A DNA stretch of 64,000 bases from Sipunculus nudus (GCA_026874595.1 CM049313.1:52129659-52193658), one strand, 5' to 3'. Positions 1 to 14,402 are shown, counted from the stretch's first letter. Notes: generated by a model from the letters alone, not told the origin. A program made the numbers and translations.

Positions 1-1120
1 GGGGAGGTATCAGGTCCAACACAAAATCCGCCCCCACATAACCATATAGAAATAAACTCATCAACCCTATAAGCCTCTCCTACCTAAAGGGAAGACTTAA
101 ATATTACTCAGAGGCCTCACGCGCGGCTGTTTTTTCCACGAAATAGTGAATGATTTCCTATTATAATTCCTATTTGCAAAAATATGAAGGAGATATTTCA
201 TTTGCAGATTACTATACTGGTAACAATGCGGGAACCTCATGATAATGTTTCGTATGCTGCTATTGACCCAGTTAGTATGTGTTTTTTTCTTAATCATCCC
301 TTGATTTTAATACTTAGACATATTCGGGGAACTAACATTAATATTATCGAATTTGTTTTAGATTGTGATAAAAACATTCGATTTTATTGAATTAATTCCT
401 TAATATTATAAAAAGATATCATACAGTTATTTGTTAAGAGTACGTCCCTATGGCTGTCGCATTAATTTAAGTTTAATAAACAATAGAGTGATGAAAGATA
501 TCATTATTATTATATTGCCACCCTTCGTTTAATTGCTTTTTCATACTGGTGTTCTTTATTTCGTTCACCCTGTTTAAATTAAAATGACCGTCTTTTTTCA
601 GAATTTGGCTATTGGAACTACAGGTGAACCGGCCAAGTTCGCATACACTGATAGCTAGGGAAGTAAGAACTTATGCTTTAGCTGTTAAGGGACTTAATAT
701 CACATATGAAACGCGAAATTCACTATTGCTGTATGTGAAATATATAGATTATGGTTCAGTGTAACACTGAAACAATTTTTATATCATGCAACATACCTGA
801 AGAGTATAGGAAATTGTGGTTGACAATTGACGAACAAACGGAGTTAATATAGAGCAAAATTCCATTAATAACACACTTGAACCACTTTTCTTGTCACACT
901 CTGTGTTAAGGTGGCGACGGAAATGTCTCTTTTTTTCTTGACCCAAGAGTTTACAAGCACAGTCAAATAATAATTGTTTTTCTTTCACGTGGAAGTTAAA
1001 TAATATCACGAACTTTAATTTGCCCTCAGAAGGCGCCTTACTTTGGTCTGCGAAATGTAGAGTGCTTATAGGTTTCCACAAGTGTGGCAGACTGAAATGG
1101 TTACAGGTGCTCTTTTATTG
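1..1120. other. noncoding, nothing recognised
   Basis: AT-rich sequence. The longest open frame is 100 codons on the minus strand (779-1081). It has no recognisable domain and reads like chance. No splice-bounded exon, RNA gene or terminal repeat was seen. Confidence 0.5.
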
Positions 1121-1626
1121 TGTGACACGGGCGTAACTCGTGTTTTTTGTTACATTTTATGTTTAATCCGTACAGGTTGAACTCTCGTTATCATGTGAGC
1201 CTTGAGCTTTCACGCCTGGTCGTGGGTCACGTGATGAGCCTGGTGTGTGGAGATACACAGCGCTGTTCTTTCTAGAGAATTCATTAAGCGCGTGTTTACT
1301 TTCTCCAAGAGTTGACATTCAAAGGACTTATCGTGGTGATGGTGTTGGTATCGAGGTACTGTACCATTATCTTTCTGTGTGATTGTATGGACTTGTTGCT
1401 AAAACGCTGTTTTACTGTGTAATTGTATTGATTTAGTGTATTGTATTGTTAGGGTTGTTTTAAGAATAAATTATAGTTATTTGTTAACAAAAATACACTG
1501 ACTTCTATATACATTCCCTAGACATTTCGCGCTGCCTAGTGTTACAGAATCTGATTTTTTTTATCTCCATTACGAAATTTGTATTCATCACGCATATGTG
1601 GTCTGTTTATATAAGGTTCCGTAACA
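1121..1626 (+). repeat. LTR-like dispersed repeat, copy 1 (fossil)
   Basis: This stretch starts TGTGACACGG and ends TTCCGTAACA, matching the TG...CA form of long terminal repeats. It has a polyadenylation-like GAATAAATTA near 1464 followed by the block CTAGACATTTCGCGCTGCC. A diverged copy lies at about 19,134-19,878, and homology runs from the region around 1330 to the TTCCGTAACA end. No flanking target-site duplication and no internal retroviral coding region were seen, so a solo LTR of an unassigned family is the best guess. Another class of non-autonomous repeat is possible. Divergence between the two copies suggests an old insertion. Confidence 0.4.
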
Positions 1627-4600
1627 AAACAAAAATCATAAAAATGGCAGGAATATAAGTATAAGGTTCTCAGAAGATAATTTCATATAATATAATGACA
1701 GCCACTTATCTTTTGTGGTACTGATTTTTTTCTGACCCGGCATTTCGGCATCATGGAATTTGGCATTAAAAAGAAACTAGGTAATTTGATTTCACAGTCG
1801 GCTTGTCTACCAGAAGGCCGGATCAACTGAAGTTCTTGTACGAAGCTCATGTTAATTTCTGCCCTAGCTACTCTGCAATGGTTGCTGTGTGTGCACACCG
1901 TCCGTTGATAACCGGAAAAAACACTGACCGGGCCTTAATTTAGACCAAACACAGATAAATGGATATTTAATCTAAATAATGCTCTTACAAAATACGTGAG
2001 GTAAAAGAATATAAACATCAAATTGCTTCTATAAACGGTGTCTCGATTAGGACACCGAGGAAATTGTTTTTTTTTATCTGGTCCCTATCCCACGCGATAA
2101 TTATGAGAGTATCTCATTCCAAGGCGGTTGTGTCTCGTTCCCACGTTATAGTATCGCGATCAGACGAAAAAAAAATATTAAGGCAATATATTAAGATCTA
2201 GTGCTTAAACACTTCCGGCATGTATCTCTACATTGAAGTTTGATTATACTCGATTTATTTGCATATGGAGCGGGCAGAATTATATTGGGAATTTGAGCAG
2301 ATTTTCTCGTTAAAAGATTTTTATTTAGGGGACAAAAGGTATTTGGTGGCCCGCTTTCTCCTCTTAATAAGTGAGAGGACATGTCCCTCACCCTCCCTTA
2401 AATGTATTGGAATTTAAAACAAAACCTGTTTTCAGGTCAGGAAAACATATGGAGTTTACGCTTCCGCAATTTCGAATATTACGTTTTCAAAACACAAAGG
2501 GAGAACTGTATGTAGTGAGAAAAAATAATTGCATGTGGTCGTATGTTTAGATTTAAAGGGAGCACAAGGATAGCAAATGTACAATGTTTTTGGCATTAAA
2601 GGTTTTTTTCATATTTCCTCTACTATTTATAAATTGAGAGTCCCAACACTACTTAAGAGGTACGAAATAAAAAAAAAAAATAATGCAACTTGTTTTTCGT
2701 TTTAATAACTAAACGAGATGAGAGCTACTAAAAGTTTAGTGTTCATTTTTTGAAACTAAATTTTATATTTTATCTGTCGTTTAAAATTGAAACTTCACAT
2801 GCATATGAATTTGAATATATGGATGGGGACATCACGTGTTCAAGACATAAAGCAACAAAATATGATCTGCTCTCTATTAAAAGTAGGTTTTATGTCTTGA
2901 TAGAGCCTTAGAATATATTATATCGTTATATAGTTTATCGGGTCTGCGTTTACAGTGTGCAGTGCCACCATCCTTCAGTAATTTGTTTTATTGCTTAGAG
3001 ATATTCAGTCTCGCCACCTACGAGTTAAAGAATTTTAGAAAAGCCTGTGGTAATTAACAATGGATCAAACATGGTTTTGTGATATGACAACTATTTTACC
3101 ATTTTCCTTGTTCACTCCAGATTCTGTGTGAGATTCTTTGATTGAGAAGAATATAGGAACAGCCTCATGCAGTTGTTAGACGAATGCCATACACAGGCAG
3201 ATGAGTTAGATAAAATATCTCTTATATCTTGAATTTTATTAGATTATTCTATAGTTAATCTTACCTTCTATAAATATGCCACATTTGCCTGTGTAATAAT
3301 TACTGCAAGCTGAATGGTGTATTGTTGTAAATAGGCAAGACCATTCGATAAGCAACATGTGTCTTCATATACAATTTGAGGGAATGTTTCTATTATTGTT
3401 CGATGGAGTGAACGTAATGTTAACCTTAAAATGTGTTACAGCATGTTTCCATGCACGCGTTTCGTTATATATATATTTATTTATCATTCTTTTGATTCAT
3501 TATTCTGGTGATTCTTTACAGGTTTCAACCAACCATGCGACATCTTCATGAATAAACAACAGTTACCCGAAAACCGAGTTGGTCTTTTAAAAAGCCTACC
3601 CAGCTGACGGAGTTCCAGCTTATATACATAAAAGAATTATTCTCGAGAATTGAGATTTGGACACGCATGCTCTGTTCTGCTCTTACAAACAGATCCTGAG
3701 TATGATGTTCTTTATATTCTGCCATGTCCGCCATGCTTTTATTCAATTAACCTCATCCGATAACCATTAGAGTCAAGACAGGACTAAACTGGGGTTTTGT
3801 TCTGTTTCAATTTTAGACCTTGATTTTTTATCAAGGTACCCATGCTCTAATATCATATTCTTAACCTTAGCGATGTATTATTTACAGGTTAATTAAAACA
3901 GTAAATAAGAAACAATTGAAAAGAAAACAGAAATGTTTAGCCAGATCACACAACACATCACTCAGATTTTATCTGCAGAAACTGTGCCGGGGACTGATCA
4001 TGTATTTTCTGTTGTTTGCTCAGGTATCCCAGATCTGCTTAAAAACGGAAAAAGCCAACCTAGAATGTATTTTAACCTTTAAATCGTGTTCCTTTAACCA
4101 ACATATAAGTCAAATAACAAACGTTGATTTAGAAAGTAATCACGACGCATACCTCCCATTACTTATTTATTGATCAAAATCCATATTCACCGCAGCATTT
4201 TGACCAATGAGCAAACATTTATTCATTCGAATATAGAAAAAGAGTCGGCTGAAACAGCAAATTGAATTTCCGTTGTTTTTCATTTCTTTCTCTATTGGTG
4301 GCTCTCCTGTACTGCTCTCCTGTTTGCCTCTTGCGTAATCTCGTAACATGAGGGTGGAAACTTATTTAGGGACCCTGAATAATTCAATTTCCAAGATGCA
4401 TTACTGTCTTATTGTTAGCACACAGGTCTTTCTGTCCGTCCGTCCGTTCAGAAGGAAAATATCACCTTGAAACCTATCCCTGATACAAGATGATGGTGAA
4501 TCCTCCCTTATAAACCTTGTTAATCCGATAATTTTCGGGAATGTGTTTAAAACAGAATTTACGACCAGTCTAATGACACCCAGTCTCAACATTTAACCTG

Positions 4601-5154
4601 GCAACACGAATATTAACGTTCGGGACTAAAGGCTGATATACGATACACATGTTAAACATTGAACATTCTCCTGTTACATTACTGTAACCCTTTCAGTTTA
4701 TTAGAACATTATATGCCTAATATGCGTGATTGATCTCCGACTTAGAAGAACGTGAAAGGGAAATGTAGAGATTTTTCGTATTAAATTTATCAAATCTGTA
4801 ATCAATCATTACGCATTTTAGAAATTCCTCATTAATTATTTACATCATGTCTTCTGATCTCGATGAACTTTAATATATGGTTATAAACTGGAAATAGAGG
4901 ATTACTGTGCATATATACTACACTTGAACTCCATGCATTTTGATTGCTTAAAAAATTGCCGCTCAGCAAAAGTAAATTTTTCTCAGCTGCAACTTATCCC
5001 TCGTTACTATTTGTGGATATGAGTCACATATTTAATCTTAATCTCTCCTCCCTATTGTAATTATTCTTTTCAGGGATAATTGCGTCATTTATGTTAGATA
5101 TTTACTGTCTCGTCTCTGTATATAGTGACAATTTGATGATAAGTTCATGGGAGC

Positions 5155-5156
<2 letters not shown>
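1627..5156. other. noncoding, nothing recognised
   Basis: AT-rich DNA with only short chance open frames, the longest being 85 codons at 3916-4173. A short GTCC-type tetranucleotide run near 4,434-4,450 is followed by sequence of dispersed-repeat character. No exon with credible splice sites and domain content was seen. Confidence 0.5.

Positions 5157-5202
<46 letters not shown>
5157..5202. repeat. (CT)n microsatellite
   Basis: About 23 uninterrupted CT units. A short open frame reading Leu-Ser repeats across it is an artefact of the repeat. Confidence 0.95.
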
Positions 5203-5204
<2 letters not shown>

Positions 5205-8072
5205 AGGTTAAATGATGAGGTCGGCGTGAGGAATCAGAATATGGTTAGAATGCATGGATATTTAATGTTGTCTCTACAAATGATCTTCTTGTTATTGTAG
5301 GTGTGTGGGAACATTTTACTTAATCGAGCAAGTAACATTTTATGACTATCAATTTCATTTTAATCAATCACATGCAAAGGTCTATAAATGATTTTGTTAT
5401 CTGTAGCCTTTTATTCAATATTCTGACAAACCTGATTTAGAACTTCACTGTTAACCTCTTTTTGAATATTTGAGAAAATGAGTAGCTTAATCTGAAAAAA
5501 CACTGTTCCTTCTTAATTGTAATCCCAGTTTGTTTTAATCAGGGTACCTAAGTCTTACTACGTAAGTCCTACTACGTATTTTAGTTAAATTCTCTACAGC
5601 TACAGCTGAAATATTTTCGTTTTGCAGGATGATTGCGCCATATAGGTGATTTTGAAAAGTGTTCTTTTGATAAAGAAAAAAAGAAGACGCATCATGTGAT
5701 ATATATTTCCCACTGCAGTATCATTTACTCTAGACCGTTGCTAAACTTAAGCATGTACTTTTTACAGATCTGGTATTATTTTTCTTTATTCTATTTCAAA
5801 CGAAATTCAAAATAGTTTTTTCCTTACATGTTTATCTTAAGGGCGTTTAGATTACGTATTTTTATGCATGCTTTCTATAAATATCGATATAAATCCATAG
5901 TCATAAGCTTTTATTAGTTTGCGGTTATTTTATGAAATAGTATTTTATATAAATAATATCATAAGTTTAAAATATAATTGATTTATTTCGATATTATTTA
6001 TGATTTAAGTCGATGCTTACCGTGTGTTAATATTTCGACCTTTTAGTTGTTTTCTTTATTAATACCTAAATGGTAGAAAGCATATAGTTTGACTGGAAGT
6101 AACCCACACCCACTCGTATTCAACGTTATACACTAGCGTTTCGCTACCCTGCGATCACTCACATTTCTGTAAAAGATGTCGGGGTTTCAACGATGTAAAG
6201 ATCTGTTCAAAATACTTAAATACTTCCCCACAGATAACTGGGCAACTGAACTAATTTTTCATTTGACAGCTGGTGAATACGTTACAATTTAAAACTCACG
6301 GCAAGTATACAGCACTTTCAAAGGGCGTTATACCTCATAGGGCTGTATCGCCTTGTCTGATACAATCATACGACAGTTACGTTTGCTGTGGTTCGAAGAA
6401 AAAGGTTTAACTGCTTTGAAGGTACAGTGTGATAAAGTGTTTCATACCAGGGCAGTATTGGAGAAGTCAAACAACAGCGCTGTAGTTCCTACTCCTCGAG
6501 TCACTGTTAATTTTTCTAAAACCGGTATTCCAAAACCAATCCCAGAGAATTTTTATTTTCACCATAAAAAAAAAACGAAGATCAGGTTTTTAACTAAAAC
6601 AGGGCATTTAAAACTCACAATTATGATACGATGGCCAAAGCAGGTGGGGTGGCTGATGTGAGCAGCACAACTGGTGGTTACTCATCGCAAAACAGGTACA
6701 CACAGTTGAGTGTTTTTTTTTTGTAAAGTTCTTTACGGAACGCGAGACAGGCTTGGGCGTTTACCTTACCTCCAGTCTGCATGGCAGTTATGATCCAATT
6801 CCCTATGATGGAATCTTAGTGAATAAAGGAAGTTAATTTTACAACAATCGGGTCGTCTGTGCGTGGATTGGGGCCTTACATATTCATCTAAGCACCGACG
6901 TATTCCCATATGCCACAGTGCAGGCATTGCATTTTTTAAATGTTTTTAAATCATATTATATTTATTTTTATCTTGCTATCTAACAAATTTTCAGTCTGTC
7001 TGTCTGTATTGCCATCACTAGAAAATACGTGTCATTGTTTGAACCTGTATTTTTTATTGCATGTTTGTGTAGTGATAAATGAGTTACGTTCTGGCCACCC
7101 TCCGGTGTTAGACTCCTAGACGAAGTCTTCATAACAATGATGCACTATATCTCTACCGAGGAGCAATAGTGTATAGTTATTGGTTATGGATGATGGACAA
7201 AAGTGAAACGAATAACCTTCAAGCGACTTTTATGACAGCTTCGGTTGTACACTGATCAGATGGCAGAAAATTAGCTACAAGAACGATCATGAAGATAAAG
7301 TGTGAAATTGATGAGACCGACATCGCCATTAAAATAAGGCTATATATGTTAACCTTTTCTCACCTATTATTTACAGCTCATGTCAATGATTGATGACATC
7401 CCGGCAGGGGAACTGGTATGTAACACATTGAGATCTTGAGTCGAATTGATTGGCCGCACCTTGATGATAGATTGCAACACTGGTAAAGTTTTGAGAGTGG
7501 CCTCCTCCTATTTTTGTTTCTATTTACACTTCATCTGGACTTGACACAAGTTTACTAGGATTTAATACATTTTAGGAAAAAGAATTGGAATACGTTTTAT
7601 TCTATTTGTATATTTTGTTGAATATAGAACTTGCTTCAATTTCATATATCAGGAAGAGATAAATGTAAAAAGATACAGATGTATAATCTTAAAATATGAT
7701 AATGAATGAATTATGACGACACGTATGTGGAAACATTTTGATTACATTTCTGAATGTAAATTTCATTAGGTTATGTTTTAATAATATTTCTTGAATGTAT
7801 ACATTTTAGTACCAGTTAATGATTAAAATAATAGCAAAAGGACATGATGATTTCGCATGATCTGTAAATCTAGCCGCATTTTCGTAACATAATATAATTT
7901 TCTTCTGCACAAAGTAGTAGTAATAGTTTTTGCTTAAAGATGTGACTGAGTTTCAAATATAACTGCGTTTTAACATATAAACCATATATGACTTAATGAG
8001 AGTTTTGTTTTGGTATTGCCTACATCTACCAGAGTAAATGACGAGAAATTGAAAGTAGCCGGCACCTGTCCC
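5203..8072. other. noncoding, nothing firm
   Basis: AT-rich sequence. An open frame of 102 codons at 6353-6661 (+) has no recognisable domain and ends in a lysine-rich run over an A tract. A segment at about 6,820-6,890 with AATAAA followed by GGGGCCTTACA recalls the 3' end of an LTR, but a matching start could not be placed. Confidence 0.45.
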
Positions 8073-8164
8073 TCTACTCTATCAAAATCACTAGGTCACA
8101 CGTGCCAAATATTTTGCCTTTATTCTATCTAAATTACAGGGTCACACGTGCCTAATCATTTGCA
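8073..8164 (+). repeat. 46-bp tandem duplication, two units
   Basis: Two adjacent units share the core GGTCACACGTGCC (at 8,094 and 8,140) and similar flanks such as TCTATC and ATTTGC. The units have diverged, so the duplication is not recent. No function is evident, though the core holds a CACGTG E-box. Confidence 0.6.
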
Positions 8165-10003
8165 CTTGATCAAGTATTTTAAAGGTATTGAAAACTGTGG
8201 CGTAGCTCAGGTGAAACGACTGAGGCCGTCTCTCGACCTGGATTGGTGTCCCCCGCATGGATCTTCCCCGTGGTCTGGAGGTTTTGCTAATCCGGTCTCC
8301 ATTGTTTGTGTCAAGCAGTCAAGTATTGCGAAGTCCTTTGCTTTGGACTTAGGACAACACAAGAAAATGCACACAACAGCAACTGGTCCAGTGAGTTGAC
8401 CGGCCCTATTAAAGGGACTAATATGCGAAATGGGCCGAGGACTGATTTATTTTCGATACCGTATCCTGGCTGTTGTTACCTACAATACATCTTGAAACTG
8501 GAGCAGTGTTGATTTCAGTCGAAAACTTGCTTGTCTCTGCTCATGAAAGTTTACAATTTGTGCGATTATGTAATTTACTATTGTACTTGTCAAAAGACGA
8601 ACGTGTTTTTTGCGCTTAAAATGACTTTGCTATCGACACAGTGCAGTAACAATATTTGATAGTAGGCTCCATGTTCTCAATAACAAAAAGCTGTACTATA
8701 TAAGGATAAAATGCAATAGAATTGAATTCATTTACAGTATTTGAAATTATCTATCTGATCCTTCCAAAGTCGTATTCTTCTGGTTTTAACAGGAAATTGA
8801 GCAACAATTCCATTTTAAAGATTCTGTATTGCAAATTGACTCAATTACTCTAAACAGACTTAATAATTATAAATGACCTTTGTTTCTCGTCCATTCGGCC
8901 TTGGTTAGCTGGGCGTCTCTGTAATAAAATAACTTTAAATTCTAAGGAACTGTAAATTTTACAAACATTTAGTCACAGGATGCTGGGAACTAGACAAGGT
9001 CCTTTAATTCGTGTATTATTTTCTAAAGCGAACCTTTTAGGTTAAGTCATGAAACCTGCAATACTTTATCATGCTATCAACAAATAAAACATGTTTAGCC
9101 TAATAAACGCCGCACTTACTTTACATTTTACATGTGCCTCAAACTTGCAAATGCTGTCATTTATAGTCTGTTGTATTTTCCCAATTCTTTCGTAGATTAA
9201 TTAAAGTTAGGCAGTCTGTCAGGGAGAAGCTTTCTTTATCAAGTGCAATAAACAGAACATTAGGCACATGGAAAAATAATGACAAGAAAAAGGCTGTATT
9301 AAAGTTTGTTTTTACTTTAATTTTCAGTGGCAAGTAAAACCACGGTAACACACGATAATCTAAATTTCCAATAATTCTCCACGCTCTATGCAATTATGGG
9401 TTCTCAATGGATACTGTCGATAACCTTTGCTGAAAATTTAACTTTTTAAATTACAGTGAATGTTTAAAGGTAATAGATTCATAAAAAGCTAAAGACACAG
9501 GTCATGCTGCTTGTGTAAATGGCGAGACCGAAATACAGGTGAATTTGTTTATGGTTGAGTCCATGAACATTTACCAGCGGCGTGTTTTCAACTAAGTCTA
9601 GTGAAGCAATAACTTTAAAAAACGATTCTGTAGTGGAGACACACTATTTTCATTTTTATGTATGTGCTTATGACAAACAACGTTATATAATCATTTAGCA
9701 TATATTGCTCCTCTACCATGTATATGCAGAAACATATATGCTATTAACTGAACATACCCCCCTTCTATGCAGTGTTTATGGAATAAATATAAATGAGTGT
9801 TAACATTTCTAAACGAATATTTCTACAGTGATTTGAATAATATAAGCTTGTGTTATTTATAATTTTGCTTTCGTTTTTTACACATGTATTATCGCATGTA
9901 TTGTAACAAGTCAAAGAAGGAATGGGATGTACAGGAATGCTCCCCCTATACTAGAAATAAGATAACATCGGGTTTATGGAGACAGCAAACATGTATTTTT
10001 TAA

Positions 10004-10005
<2 letters not shown>
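8165..10005. other. noncoding, nothing recognised
   Basis: AT-rich DNA. Two short overlapping open frames at 8148-8512 (+) lie in a locally GC-richer patch but show no recognisable protein family. A tRNA A-box-like TAGCTCAGGTG at about 8,204 has no matching B box. Confidence 0.45.

Positions 10006-10035
<30 letters not shown>
10006..10035. repeat. (AT)n microsatellite
   Basis: About 15 AT units in noncoding DNA. Confidence 0.95.
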
Positions 10036-10037
<2 letters not shown>

Positions 10038-12134
10038 GATATGTAAATTTGTATTTTCATTGAAATGCATCCCATTTTGATCATTGGGGCTCGTGAATGG
10101 TGGCATCATATGCAATATGTCTTCGTGCCTTGATGAAGAAATGATACAATGTAATATTTCCTGTTTGACTAGTTATGTACACAGTGTTTTAGGCCTATGT
10201 GTTACTGGAAATCCATCATGTATACAGAAAGAACTTGACATAAAAGCCCTAAATATAGAGAATTAGAGCCAAATATGCTAATTTTTTACATTCCGGATTA
10301 CTTTGTAATGTGAATATATCTATGTGGTAATATAAAATCACGATGTGACATTTAAAAAAAATATGAATCTATGACTCGAGTCTTGGAAAACTTAATTATG
10401 AGCTAATACTAAGTGCCTGTACCTACTTGTTATTTCATAACGTCACTGAGCTCGTGTTGGATCTATTATAGTTATATTCAATGTACCAATCCTCACTTTG
10501 TTGACGTTTTACTACATTTGTATTGTTACGTATTATGTAATGCATTATGGAGGCATGTAATTGTTTACAAACGCCTATGATTATATATGTTTTTTAAAGA
10601 AAATGGTCCCAAACAACGAGTATGTTAAGTACAACTTCTTATATCATGCATGACGGCTTAGTAAACATAACATAACGTAACGTAAAAGTAAACAAACCCA
10701 AGACATTGAGGGGGCTGGTCTTCCTGAAAAATTGCAACATAAAAGAAGCCCTGTTCAGTGTCTTGACCCTTTGTCAATGGCCTATAATAAAATGAGGTAG
10801 TCAAATGCTTTGCTTGACCTGAACACATAACATGATTCGTCGAATCACAGCGGAAGTCAAGTGTATACATTAAAATCTCGTTATAATCAGTAAATATCAT
10901 TTGGAAAATTACTATTTAATTATAACGTTGCCATTTTTCATATTTTTTAATTAAAATATCCTCATAGTCAATGTTCATATATTTAATCACTTTTAAACTA
11001 CTCTAAGTGTTAAATATGTCAATTAATTTAGGTGTATTATACCAAAATATATACCATTCATAATGCAATGTTGAAAATATATTTTAATCGCGTTCTTAGC
11101 GATTCAATTTCTTTGATTTCTAAAAGACCCGTTTTGAAAACACATCTGAGATAACGCAAAGAATAGTATTTTATAACATATTAATATAATGATGCTATTC
11201 AACCTAGCAAATACTCCACTTTCCCGAGATAGAGTACGAAAACCATTGTTAAATGTAATTTAATTTCTTTTAAGAACCGATATGGCCACGTAAAAGCTTG
11301 CAATTTCCCGATTACCAAATACCCGTAAGAGAGCCCCGATCACATATGTCATACTTTTTAACCCTTACTGCCATATATATGGTTTCTTGCTCGTAAATTA
11401 CAGAATTCAAATGTATTTAAAAAGCGTTAATAGAAGATTGAATTTATTGATTACGCCAAGTTTAGATTAATTAATTGGCCTTATCTGATATACTGCGATA
11501 CTGTCATATAATAAATCATGGTAAAGTAAATATTCAAAATTATATTGAGAAGTAAACATACCTTTCTCTGTCTCCTTAATTAAATAAACCCATTGCCAAA
11601 GCAATTAATGGAACCATCTTTAACAAAAAGTGAGCAGTTGTTGTAAATTACGCCTGCAACCATAAAACTGTTTAAGCACACATTGAAAGCAATTGATTTA
11701 TAGTATTATTTCATTATTTTACCACGCAAGGAAAGAAGTCATTAGCGAAAACTCACATCTATGGCTCTGAAGATTACCAAAGTCAGATCTATCTATCCCT
11801 GTATATTTTTGATAAGAAATATGAACAGATGAGTGTCGACAACATAGAAGATTCGTCTCGTTACTGTTCCATCAAAGAAAAAAGATGCAAAACTGGACAG
11901 CTCCGCCTGGTCTCCTTAAAACGACTAGATTCCTGCTCACTGAGTGATTATGAATAAATACCCAATTTTTAATGGTTTACGCTATAAAATTATACTAACG
12001 TTATCACTGGATTTTTAAAAGTAAGCCTCATACCTAAAATCACTTATGTAAATATCTGTGGAAATAGCTTATAAAATGGATTTTCATTTGTTTTACTACT
12101 ACCTTATGAAGGATATATTAAATATTGCGATTAC
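10036..12134. other. noncoding, nothing recognised
   Basis: Strongly AT-rich DNA, with no open frame above 80 codons and no recognisable repeat end or RNA gene. Confidence 0.5.
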
Positions 12135-12770
12135 TTTGAATAAAAATAACAAGAGCACCGCAAACGTGCATACTCCGCCCGTCCTGTATAAGGTGACCTC
12201 CGGCCTCATTAAATATGCATGGTTTCTGCTGAGAATTTAATTGAGGTGAAAAACTCTATTGGTAAATATGTATACTTTGAGTCATGAAAATCCATTGTAG
12301 TTTCGTTAAGTCACTATGGTGCCTACCAAGTGCGGTGACCTCTGACCTCATGAAATATGCGCGGATTTTGCTGGAGATCAAACTTAGGTAAGGAATGTTA
12401 TTGTTTTCTTCGTCAGTTATCGCAGGCGACAGGACAAAGTAGCTATCATAATGACACTACAAAGCATGACCTTATAAAATATGCGTGAAATCTGCTAAGG
12501 ATATAATTGAGGTGAATATCTTTATTGGTAAATATGTCGCGGCGATAGTACAGAGTAGGCTAGTGAGCAATGACCTGAGTAAATATGCGTGGATTTTGCC
12601 GTTAATCGACCTTTGGCGAGATAATATGGTGGTAAGTAGTTATAGCAAGTTTGGTGAAAATCTATCAAAGCCCTGGAAAGTCATCGCGGCGACATTAAAT
12701 GTTAACGGACGGAAGGACGGTCGGTATATCATAATACTCCCGTCATATGACGGGCGTAAAACAACATGAG
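12135..12770 (+). repeat. modular dispersed repeat with internal direct repeats
   Basis: A motif of the form tGACCTCnnnnCTCATnAAATATGCGnGGATTTTGCT occurs four times, starting near 12,192, 12,334, 12,465 and 12,571, with spacers of 142, 131 and 106 bases. A second motif (TTGGTAAATATGT) lies between copies. The block ends in GGACGG repeats and the perfect palindrome CCCGTCATATGACGGG at about 12,738-12,756. The frame across 12,485-12,769 is open for 94 codons, but its repetitive content argues against a protein. Similar GACGG-rich repeat ends are common in bivalve genomes, which is background knowledge I could not check here. It may be a non-autonomous mobile element. Confidence 0.5.
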
Positions 12771-14402
12771 ATTACAGTTTATGACTTAAACAAAAACGTT
12801 TTCTTTCGCCATCATCCGGTTGCTAGTGCAGCTATAGTAATATCCATTCAATAAAACAAATACATACTAAAATACAAAATTCCGGTGATTTTTCTGCTTT
12901 TCCCTTAGTTGGTGAATAATATGACTTTAAAAATGTTTTGTCCGTAATTGATAAATAGAGTTGTAGTTCTCCACAGCCCGGAACATAGATCATTGCTCTA
13001 CTTGTTAATATATTCCACTCTTCTGCCCCTTAAGATTCGCCCTACGCAGCTCTTGAATCTCCCTGATAATGCTGCTTTAAATGTTAAAATTTATGTTGTC
13101 GATATTTTATTTTGGCATGCAGTGAACCTCTCTATTATTAGTACAACTTAGCAAACAACAGAGTATGAGGCATCATAGACCGTATCCCTTTTAGAATAAG
13201 CTGCACATCGTATATTTGGGATAACGCATAACACAGTTTACTCTTTACTTAAGAATAGTATGGAATTTTCTGGTCAGGTAGATGTGGAATTTTCTCATAG
13301 AAACTATAATTAGGCCATAGTCTGTGCTTTATAAAGTGTTTGGTGTGATTGTAGTTAAATTAGAAGCGGCATAATGATCTTTTATAGTTTAACGTGAGAT
13401 TTGGAGAGAAGAACACCAACATATAATGAGAATACATGTACCAAGCTTGACACTTTAAATCATTAATAATTAAAGAAGAAATACATATTTGTCTTTATAT
13501 CAAGTACGTAAAACTATTTTGACTATTTTTTTTTATTTAAACAATAAAAAGGAAAATTATCCCAAGATTATCGGATACACAAAGCATTAACTCAGTATCA
13601 GAAAGTAAAGAGCACAATGATGCTATAGAATTAACTCACTGAAAGGGTAAACTTCAAATCTAGTAGTTTCAAGGAGGCAAATGAAACCCAACGCTAACTG
13701 GGATAGCAGAAGTAAGACTATAGCAGATTTTATCAATAAACAAATAAACAATATCGGACTAATAGGCAACTATTGAAGATGGTGGTCTCCTTTCTGAAGT
13801 ACTACTTTATTTTTAATTATCCCTATTACGCTGGGAAAATTAGTTAACGCCAAAAAATATTTCCCTCGTGTTATCTGTTTTATTTACGATTGATGATTGA
13901 CATATTGTTTAAGCCTTCCGATGAACCCTTTGAAATAATCAGCTTTGGTAGTTTATGTTTTAAAAATAAAGAAGAAAATAAATCATGTAAAATGAATTGC
14001 CTCGAAAATAGTAAATTACATTTTAACTATCATAGGTGTCCTTATCGGATGTCTCTGTGTTTGTGAGGGTGTGGATGTTTACGGGAAGGTAAAGTTAGCA
14101 CAGGTGATTATTTTAAAGAATAATCTCTTCGATCCTGCTGAGCAAATTATATTCCCCTGTTAAATCTTTAAACATTGGCCAGTCTTGATGATCTTTATTT
14201 TCATTACATTACCCTTATCTTATAACCTGGTTAATTTACACGATGCCCTCATTGATATCTACCCATTGTGGACTGTAAATTGCATAGGTGCCTATATTGA
14301 TCGTTGATTAGAGTTACCCATGCAGATTTATGGATAGTTGTACCGATTTGAATGGTAAAGTCAGATATGGTGTTTACTCTATAGCTAGTAGTATAGCAGA
14401 AT
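12771..14402. other. noncoding, nothing recognised
   Basis: AT-rich DNA with only chance open frames (67 codons at 12,948-13,151). No repeat boundary or exon was recognised. Confidence 0.5.

Noticed and set aside
779-1081. 100-codon minus-strand frame with a basic QEKKRHFRRHL segment
   Set aside because: No domain, no supporting signals, and its composition is consistent with chance.
5091-5300. Leu-Ser repeat protein
   Set aside because: It is only the translation of the CT microsatellite. The same holds for Arg-Glu and Ile-Tyr peptides over other CT and AT tracts.
6353-6661. 102-codon plus-strand frame
   Set aside because: No recognisable family. The lysine run derives from an A tract, and no splice or promoter evidence was seen.
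6657-6890. Possible solo LTR ending GGGGCCTTACA
   Set aside because: No paired start with matching target duplication and no second copy in the window.
8195-8260. tRNA A-box-like TAGCTCAGGTG, possible tRNA or SINE
   Set aside because: No B box at the proper distance and no clover-leaf pairing was found.
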